37,207 bases of DNA from an uncultured Lachnospiraceae bacterium. Its GTDB lineage: Bacteria; Bacillota; Clostridia; Lachnospirales; Lachnospiraceae. The first letter of the stretch is position 1, and every line of letters begins with the position of its first letter. Of this stretch, positions 32,656-37,207 are shown in pieces. The notes beneath the pieces are model-generated. The model did no database searches. It worked only from the letters and a program-made list of their open reading frames with translations, and was not told the origin of the DNA. Made by a program: the position numbers and the translations under genes. The stretch is from NCBI GenBank assembly GCA_947628955.1, contig CANRBX010000024.1, forward strand, positions 1 through 37,207, written 5' to 3'.

Positions 32656-34104
32656 TCACCGGCCGTCCGACACTGCATAGGACAGGTACAGGTGCTCCCG
32701 GAGCCGGCTGTCGCCGAGGTCCAGCCCCGTCAGCGACTGGATCCTGTTCAGGCGGTACATCAGCGAGTTGCGGTGAAGGTTCAGAAGCTGCGCCGTGTGC
32801 GCGAGATTGCAGTTGTTCGTCAGGTAAACGTACAGTGTTCGGTACAGATTGCTGTGATTTGCCTCATCGTACCTCTGCAGGATGCCCAGGGCAGGGTGGA
32901 CGGCCGCCGGATCCGCGTGTACGTGCAATGTATTGCGCAGATAATCCAGCGCGTGATCTCTGCACAGGAAAATACCTCCCTTTTTGCCTGAGGCAAAGCG
33001 GAGCGTGAGGCTGCACTGTCCGGCCGGAACCGCAAGCTGCAGGACATCGTTAAAGGGATAGCTGACCCCGCAGTAAAAGACGCTGTTGCGCAGCAGCGCC
33101 AGAAGCTCCTGCTCCAGGGCCTCCCACGGGGTAAAAAAAAGATCTGCCAGAATGTAGATATCCTCCTGGTGCAGGAATACGGCGCAGTCACAGAAGACGC
33201 GCTCCAGCCTGGCCAGAAGCGGGTATGTAATCTCTCTGTATTCCTCCAGAATCCTTATCTGGAGCAGCAGCTTTTCATGACTTTTTTCCCACCCCATCAC
33301 GGTAAGCTTGTGATCCAGCTCTCTGGCTGACACCGGCTGTCTGTCCAGCAGCTTTCGGAAAATTTCGTACTCCGCCTGCAGAAGCTGCTGCTCCCTGGAG
33401 CGGTCCATCCACCTCTCCAGAAGCGTGCCGAGCGTGTCCAGAAGCTGTCTGGCGCCGATGCCCTCCCGGCGGTGAAATTCCAGCATGACGATCTGGCCCA
33501 TGACCGTCTGGTCGTGGAACAGCATTCTCTGCAGGCTGTAAAAGCTGAAAAACGGAAAATCCATCTCGCGCACCTGATGGAAGGATCTGGATCTGTGCAG
33601 GTATTCCCGCATCTTCTCCAGAATGTCCAGAGAATTGTTCCCGCTGCGCAGCATCACATCCCACTCCGCATCCACCGAGCCGGGGCCGTACCGGCTGGAA
33701 TGCGCGATCAGAAGATTGCCCGCGTCAAAGACTGCGAGAGGCTCTCCGAACACTGCATGGCTGGCATCGAGCAGGTGCTGCAGGCTGCAGCCGTCCTCAA
33801 TATCGCGCAGCAGTCCGTCCGCCCAGCTGTTATAAAAATCAAACGCGTCAAAAATATCATTCAGGGCGCTGTCCATGTCGGTAGTGTTCAGCAGCAGCAT
33901 GTCGTGCCCCTGCACACAGATCACCCGGTCCCGCTCCCCGGAGATGAAATCCCCGGCCGGGGCGAGATACACATTCTGCGGTTCAATGCGGGTATCCGAG
34001 GAAAGAATTCGTGCACTCCGCAAAACCTGTTCCCCGCCCTCAATTTTTACAACAGGCTCATATTTTTTCAGCCAGTCTGCCAGCATCCACATACTCAGCT
34101 TCAT
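32656..34104 (-). CDS. PucR/CdaR-family transcriptional regulator
   Basis: A 482-residue regulator. The N-terminal 250 residues include a PucR-like sensory part with a GAF-like segment (LLDASHAVFGEPLAVFDAGNLLIAHSS). The C-terminal 60 residues form the PucR helix-turn-helix (LYVYLTNNCNLAHTAQLLNLHRNSLMYRLNRIQ). Members activate or repress catabolic genes in response to small molecules. It is divergent from the UroD-family gene at 34266, its most likely target, and its own promoter contains a palindrome. AAGGGGG precedes the ATG. Confidence 0.85.
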   Translation of the reverse strand: MKLSMWMLADWLKKYEPVVKIEGGEQVLRSARILSSDTRIEPQNVYLAPAGDFISGERDRVICVQGHDMLLLNTTDMDSALNDIFDAFDFYNSWADGLLRDIEDGCSLQHLLDASHAVFGEPLAVFDAGNLLIAHSSRYGPGSVDAEWDVMLRSGNNSLDILEKMREYLHRSRSFHQVREMDFPFFSFYSLQRMLFHDQTVMGQIVMLEFHRREGIGARQLLDTLGTLLERWMDRSREQQLLQAEYEIFRKLLDRQPVSARELDHKLTVMGWEKSHEKLLLQIRILEEYREITYPLLARLERVFCDCAVFLHQEDIYILADLFFTPWEALEQELLALLRNSVFYCGVSYPFNDVLQLAVPAGQCSLTLRFASGKKGGIFLCRDHALDYLRNTLHVHADPAAVHPALGILQRYDEANHSNLYRTLYVYLTNNCNLAHTAQLLNLHRNSLMYRLNRIQSLTGLDLGDSRLREHLYLSYAVSDGR

Positions 34105-34129
34105 CCGGGCAGCCCCCTTTCTTCTATCT

Positions 34130-34159
34130 ATAATAGTGCACAGTGCACAATAACGTCAA
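34130..34159 (-). promoter_or_regulatory. Promoter of the PucR-type gene with palindromic spacer
   Basis: On the minus strand TTGACG (34159-34154) and TATTAT (34135-34130) are 18 bases apart. The spacer holds the palindrome GTGCACTGTGCAC (34148-34136), directly against the -10 box: a probable operator for autoregulation and for control of the divergent gene. Confidence 0.65.
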
Positions 34160-34215
34160 GCGCTGTTTTTCCTCCTTCATGCGCTTCGCCTGTTTTCGGC
34201 GCCTGCTTCTTCTAT

Positions 34216-34221
34216 TATAAT
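34216..34221 (+). promoter_or_regulatory. -10 element for the UroD-family gene
   Basis: A perfect TATAAT lies 44 bases before the ATG, but no good -35 is seen 16-18 bases upstream (TTTTCG). This is the pattern of an activator-dependent promoter, consistent with the PucR-type regulator encoded divergently. Confidence 0.45.
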
Positions 34222-34265
34222 AAAATTAACAGAACACATATACATTTTGCAAAGGAGGAATTATT

Positions 34266-35303
34266 ATGGCGCTGACACCAAGAGAAAATGCACTGATCGC
34301 GTACCGGCATCAGACCCCGGCATGGATCCCCTGTTTCTTCACAGACATCATCCTGACCCAGGCCTGCCCTGCCATGGAGCGCTACACCGGACACATGGTC
34401 GGAAAAGACTATTTCGGAGTAGAGTGGACCTACGAACCGCATATCCACGCCCCGATGCCGACGCCCGGGAAAATTCACTTTGACGATATCGCAGACTGGC
34501 GCGATCACGTAAAGCTCCCGGACCTGGAAGCCATCGACTGGGAAAAGCAGGCGGATATCGACGTACATACCGACTTTCAGGCGTTCGTCATGGGAGCGGG
34601 GATCGTCCCGTTCAAAGACGGATCCAGCGTTTATGATACGGATAAGCTGCGCGTATGCATGATCCTGAACGGACCCTTTGAGCGGCTGCACTCCTACATG
34701 GGATTTGAAAATGCGCTGATGGCGCTCGCGGAGGATCCGGACGAATGCTCCGCCTATTTCGAGACTCTGTTTAACTGGAAGATCGAATACATCAGAAAGA
34801 TCAGACAGTATTATGACATGGACGTCATCAACTTCCACGATGACTACGGCGCGGCGGACCGCATGTTTATGAACCCGGAGCTCTGGAGGCAGATCGTCAA
34901 GCCGCATCTGAAGAAGCTTGTGGACGCCTGCCACGAGATGGGGTTCATCTATCAGCACCATTCCTGCGGATACGTCGAGCCGATTCTGGAGGATATGGCG
35001 GAGATCGGCGTGGACGCCATTGACACGCTGCAGGCCTGCAACACCCATCTGGCGGAGATCAAAAAGAAGCTGGGCGATCGCCTCACCTTCTGCGGAGGCT
35101 TCGACAACCAGCATGTCCTGGATGTGCCGGGCGTCTCCCCGGAGGCCGTCAAAAAAGAGTACCGCAGGGTCATTGATTCCCTGGCCCCGGGCGGCAGCTA
35201 TGTCATCTACCCGATCGGCGGCGCCTTTGAATTCGTTCCGGCATTTCTGGAAGAACATTTCCAGTACGGAATGGGCTTCTACGCAAATCAGGCCAGGCAG
35301 TAG
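34266..35303 (+). CDS. Uroporphyrinogen decarboxylase-fold protein (corrinoid methyltransferase-like)
   Basis: A 345-residue TIM-barrel protein of the UroD/MtaA/CmuA superfamily. A strong AAAGGAGG precedes the ATG. It lacks the N-terminal substrate-arginine motif of true HemE. The HHSCGYVEPIL (His-x-Cys) and TFCGGFD segments resemble the zinc-binding set of methyltransferases that move methyl groups between methylated compounds, corrinoid proteins and coenzymes. No corrinoid protein or haem gene is nearby. It is divergent from the PucR-type regulator, so it is likely an inducible catabolic enzyme, perhaps in O- or N-demethylation. The substrate is unknown. Confidence 0.82.
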   Translation: MALTPRENALIAYRHQTPAWIPCFFTDIILTQACPAMERYTGHMVGKDYFGVEWTYEPHIHAPMPTPGKIHFDDIADWRDHVKLPDLEAIDWEKQADIDVHTDFQAFVMGAGIVPFKDGSSVYDTDKLRVCMILNGPFERLHSYMGFENALMALAEDPDECSAYFETLFNWKIEYIRKIRQYYDMDVINFHDDYGAADRMFMNPELWRQIVKPHLKKLVDACHEMGFIYQHHSCGYVEPILEDMAEIGVDAIDTLQACNTHLAEIKKKLGDRLTFCGGFDNQHVLDVPGVSPEAVKKEYRRVIDSLAPGGSYVIYPIGGAFEFVPAFLEEHFQYGMGFYANQARQ

Positions 35304-35320
35304 CCGTACAGCGGCAGCGC

Positions 35321-35384
35321 ACAGATAAAAAACAACAGGCAGCGGCTTTCAGAAATGAAGTGCGGCTGCCTGTGCTGTATCTGT
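35321..35384. terminator. Long inverted repeat after the UroD-family gene
   Basis: Two nested stems: ACAGATA (35321-35327) with TATCTGT (35378-35384), and ACAGGCAGC (35335-35343) with GCTGCCTGT (35365-35373). It lies between convergent genes and could stop transcription from both sides; no long T-run is present. Confidence 0.5.
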
Positions 35385-35405
35385 ATGGACTACTTCGTAT
35401 CTCAT

Positions 35406-35684
35406 TTAATCCTCCTGCAGCATATTTCTCAGATCCCGAAATGTATCACTGGAAGGCGTGATCCTGCCCTGCTTTACATCATCCTCTGCTTCGGCAAGGA
35501 TCTCCAGAAGCTCAATGCGTGCCTTTATTCTTTTATAATCTTCATATGCCAGTGAAACAGTATCACCCCTGCCATTCGCCGTGATGATCACTGCCTCACC
35601 GTTTTCTCTGCACTGCCGTGAGATCTCATTATAATGGTTTCTCAGATCCGCTGACGGTCGGATCGTTTCCTGTAATGTAAGCAT
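35406..35684 (-). CDS. Phd/YefM-family antitoxin without partner
   Basis: A 92-residue protein starting at ATG 35684, with GGGAGG about nine bases upstream; the longer frame to 35801 has no ribosome site. IRPSADLRNHYNEISRQCRENGEAVIITANGRGDTVSLAYEDYKRI is a full Phd/YefM fold, the DNA-binding and dimerising half of type II antitoxins, followed by the flexible toxin-binding tail. The space downstream (35304-35405) is too short for a RelE/ParE toxin and holds only an inverted repeat, so the antitoxin is orphaned. Confidence 0.85.
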   Translation of the reverse strand: MLTLQETIRPSADLRNHYNEISRQCRENGEAVIITANGRGDTVSLAYEDYKRIKARIELLEILAEAEDDVKQGRITPSSDTFRDLRNMLQED

Positions 35685-35880
35685 CCCGAAGCCTCCCTTC
35701 GTTTTGATAGACATATTATATCTCCGTGTGTCTATTGCGCCCAGATGAAATCTTTTAAAAATTCGCAGTAATGCACATGGGATAGCACAATTTTGTCGCA
35801 AAAATATCCTGCTTTTGTGGAAAAGAAATTTCCCTGGTTAAAAATTTACAGATTATTGCAAACATGTCCAGATATTCTTG

Positions 35881-35889
35881 TGCTAAAAT
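35881..35889 (+). promoter_or_regulatory. Extended -10 promoter of the sugar-binding protein gene
   Basis: TGCTAAAAT is an extended -10 element 39 bases before the ATG. Direct repeats CAGATATT (35869) and CAGATATC (35891), 22 bases apart, flank it. The space 35685-35868 is AT-rich with no gene. Confidence 0.5.
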
Positions 35890-35927
35890 ACAGATATCTT
35901 CAAAAAATGAAAAGGAGGAGATGTAAC

Positions 35928-36977
35928 ATGTACAAGAAACTTTTAGTAGCAGCTGCTGCAGCTACCATGATGATGGGCCTCACGGTTTGCGCTGAGGGCG
36001 AGACCATCGGCGTTGCGATGCCGACGCAGGATCTTCAGAGATGGAACCAGGACGGCGAGAACATGAAGGCTCAGCTCGAGGAGAAAGGCTATGTAGTAGA
36101 CCTTCAGTACGCGGGCAACGACGTTCAGACGCAGGTTTCCCAGATCGAGAACATGATCGCGAACGGCGATCAGCTCCTGGTACTTGCCTCCATCGAGGGC
36201 GATTCCCTCGGCACCGTTCTTGCAACGGCGAAAGAGGCCGGGATCCCGGTCATCGCTTACGACCGTCTGATCATGAACACGGACGCAGTTTCCTACTACG
36301 CAACATTTGATAACTACCTTGTCGGCAAGACGCAGGGCGAGTACATCGTAGACGCTCTGGATCTTGAGAACCAGGATGGCCCGTTCAACCTTGAGATGGT
36401 TACCGGCGACCCGGGCGACAACAACGTAAACTTCTTCTTCGGCGGTGCTATGGACGTTCTTCAGCCGTACATCGACGAGGGCAAGCTGGTAGTTCCGTCC
36501 GGACAGATGACGAAGGACGAGGTTGCTACGGCTGCTTGGGATACCGCTACTGCACAGTCCAGATTTGAGAACATCCTGTCCTCTTACTATGCAGACGGCA
36601 CGAACCTTGACGCTGTGCTCGCTTCCAACGACTCCACGGCTCTCGGCGTTGTGAACGCTCTGGCTGCGAACTACACGGGCGAGTATCCGGTGATCACCGG
36701 TCAGGACTGCGATATCGCGAACGTTCCGCACATCGTTGACGGCACGCAGGCGATGTCCGTATTCAAGGATACGCGTACTCTGGCTTCCAAGGTTGTCGAG
36801 ATGGTTGACGCGATCATGACAGGCGCTGAGGTACCGGTAAATGATGAGGAGACCTACGACAACGGCACGGGCGTTATCCCGTCCTTCCTCTGCGAGCCGG
36901 TAGCTGTTACGGTTGACAACTACAAAGAGATGCTGATCGACTCCGGTTACTACACCGAGGATCAGATCGAGGGCTGA
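35928..36977 (+). CDS. xylF: D-xylose/multiple-sugar ABC transporter substrate-binding protein (XylF/ChvE-like)
   Basis: A 349-residue extracellular binding protein. AAGGAGGAG precedes ATG 35928. The signal peptide has a hydrophobic AAAAATMMMGLTV core; the cysteine in VCAEGE does not fit a lipobox, so cleavage at VCA-EG is more likely. The XylF/ChvE fold is clear: QVSQIENMIANGDQLLVLASIEGD, VIAYDRLIMNTD, TFDNYLVGKTQGEYI, GDPGDNNVNFFFGGAMDVL, GQDCDIANVPHIVDGTQAMSVFKDTR. Codon use shifts to GTT, GCT and TCC compared with its neighbours, a mark of very high expression. The ATPase gene follows after two hairpins. It is the probable transporter target of the three-gene sensor at 18185-22348. Confidence 0.9.
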   Translation: MYKKLLVAAAAATMMMGLTVCAEGETIGVAMPTQDLQRWNQDGENMKAQLEEKGYVVDLQYAGNDVQTQVSQIENMIANGDQLLVLASIEGDSLGTVLATAKEAGIPVIAYDRLIMNTDAVSYYATFDNYLVGKTQGEYIVDALDLENQDGPFNLEMVTGDPGDNNVNFFFGGAMDVLQPYIDEGKLVVPSGQMTKDEVATAAWDTATAQSRFENILSSYYADGTNLDAVLASNDSTALGVVNALAANYTGEYPVITGQDCDIANVPHIVDGTQAMSVFKDTRTLASKVVEMVDAIMTGAEVPVNDEETYDNGTGVIPSFLCEPVAVTVDNYKEMLIDSGYYTEDQIEG

Positions 36978-37004
36978 TACCTGATCATTCAGAAACAAAC
37001 TATA

Positions 37005-37067
37005 CAGGCGGGCTGTTTCGCCCGCCTGTTCTACTGAAACGGAAGAGCTCCGGCGCACAGGCGCCGG
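37005..37067 (+). terminator. Two consecutive hairpins between the binding protein and ATPase genes
   Basis: CAGGCGGGC (37005-37013) pairs with GCCCGCCTG (37020-37028), followed by TTCT; then CCGGCGC (37050-37056) pairs with GCGCCGG (37061-37067). Neither has a full T-run. They probably cause partial termination or protect the upstream message, letting the binding protein exceed the ATPase. Confidence 0.65.
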
Positions 37068-37115
37068 TACCGTATTTTGTGCAATATATGCGAAGCAAGT
37101 TTGGAGGGAGCAATT

Positions 37116-37207
37116 TTGGCAAAGATACTGCTTGAAATGAAAAATATCACCAAAACATTCCCTGGCGTGAAAGCACTTGACAACGTGAATCTTCAGGTGG
37201 AGGAGGG
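37116..37207 (+). CDS. xylG: Sugar ABC transporter ATP-binding protein, N-terminal fragment (XylG/MglA-like)
   Basis: Thirty codons from TTG 37116 before the window ends; TTGGAGGGAG provides the ribosome site seven bases upstream. The sequence [20 protein letters not shown] matches the start of the first ATPase half in monosaccharide importers of the XylG/MglA/RbsA class, just before the Walker A loop. It follows the XylF-like gene in the same direction. Confidence 0.85.
   Translation, partial: MAKILLEMKNITKTFPGVKALDNVNLQVEE

Overview
The window reads as chromosomal DNA of an anaerobic Bacillota, most likely a gut Lachnospiraceae (Clostridia). The host genes are GC-rich with strong GGAGG ribosome binding sites and some TTG/GTG starts. 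The content fits a carbohydrate fermenter: GH2 glycosidase, xylulokinase, L-fucose/L-arabinose-type isomerase, YesN/LytS-type sensing, XylF/XylG transport, and many iron-sulfur flavoproteins. Two AT-rich blocks (about 300-2050 and 2643-5225) stand out as acquired DNA. The genus is inference.

Layout. 1-130 is the tail of a PfkB sugar kinase, followed by a terminator. 300-2045 is an AT-rich minus-strand group with a YgiT/MqsA-type zinc protein and a 420-residue protein I do not recognise. 2082-5679 is an NMT1/SsuA-type substrate-binding protein gene split by a 2.58 kb element that encodes a large serine recombinase, a DUF4160 gene pair and a small ORF. The crossover dinucleotide can be placed (GT at 2643 and 5224). 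Joining the two sides restores one 338-residue reading frame, and the joined element ends form a clear attP dyad. 6079-7689 holds a pyridoxal/pyridoxamine kinase and a TatD-linked radical SAM protein. 7897-9638 holds a BTAD regulator ending in a degenerate GGDEF domain, plus a small unknown protein. 9942-11759 is a GH2 glycosidase with an in-frame TAG between its two catalytic glutamates. 11931-12851 is a lipid kinase.

12966-17986 is a sugar cluster: xylulokinase, DUF4867, L-fucose/L-arabinose isomerase family, aldose 1-epimerase. It is followed by a three-component sensor at 18185-22348 (membrane-anchored sugar-binding protein, LytS-like kinase, YesN-like regulator). That layout resembles the xylose sensor XylFII-LytS-YesN known from clostridia. 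A matching sugar ABC transporter starts at 35928 (binding protein, then the start of the ATPase), and a second XylF-like lipoprotein lies on the minus strand at 30422-31549.

Between these lies a redox locus (22317-30340): a TetR-family regulator facing a four-gene operon of a flavodoxin-like Fe-S protein, a HydA/NuoG-like plus GltD-like diaphorase, a NuoF-like ferredoxin subunit, and a soluble fumarate-reductase-type flavoprotein. It reads as an electron chain from NAD(P)H to an unknown organic acceptor and is the best candidate for an undescribed system. An EFR1-type flavodoxin-ferredoxin follows. The right part carries a MntA/HepT toxin-antitoxin pair, a PucR-type regulator with a palindrome inside its own promoter, a UroD-family methyltransferase-like protein, and an orphan Phd/YefM antitoxin.
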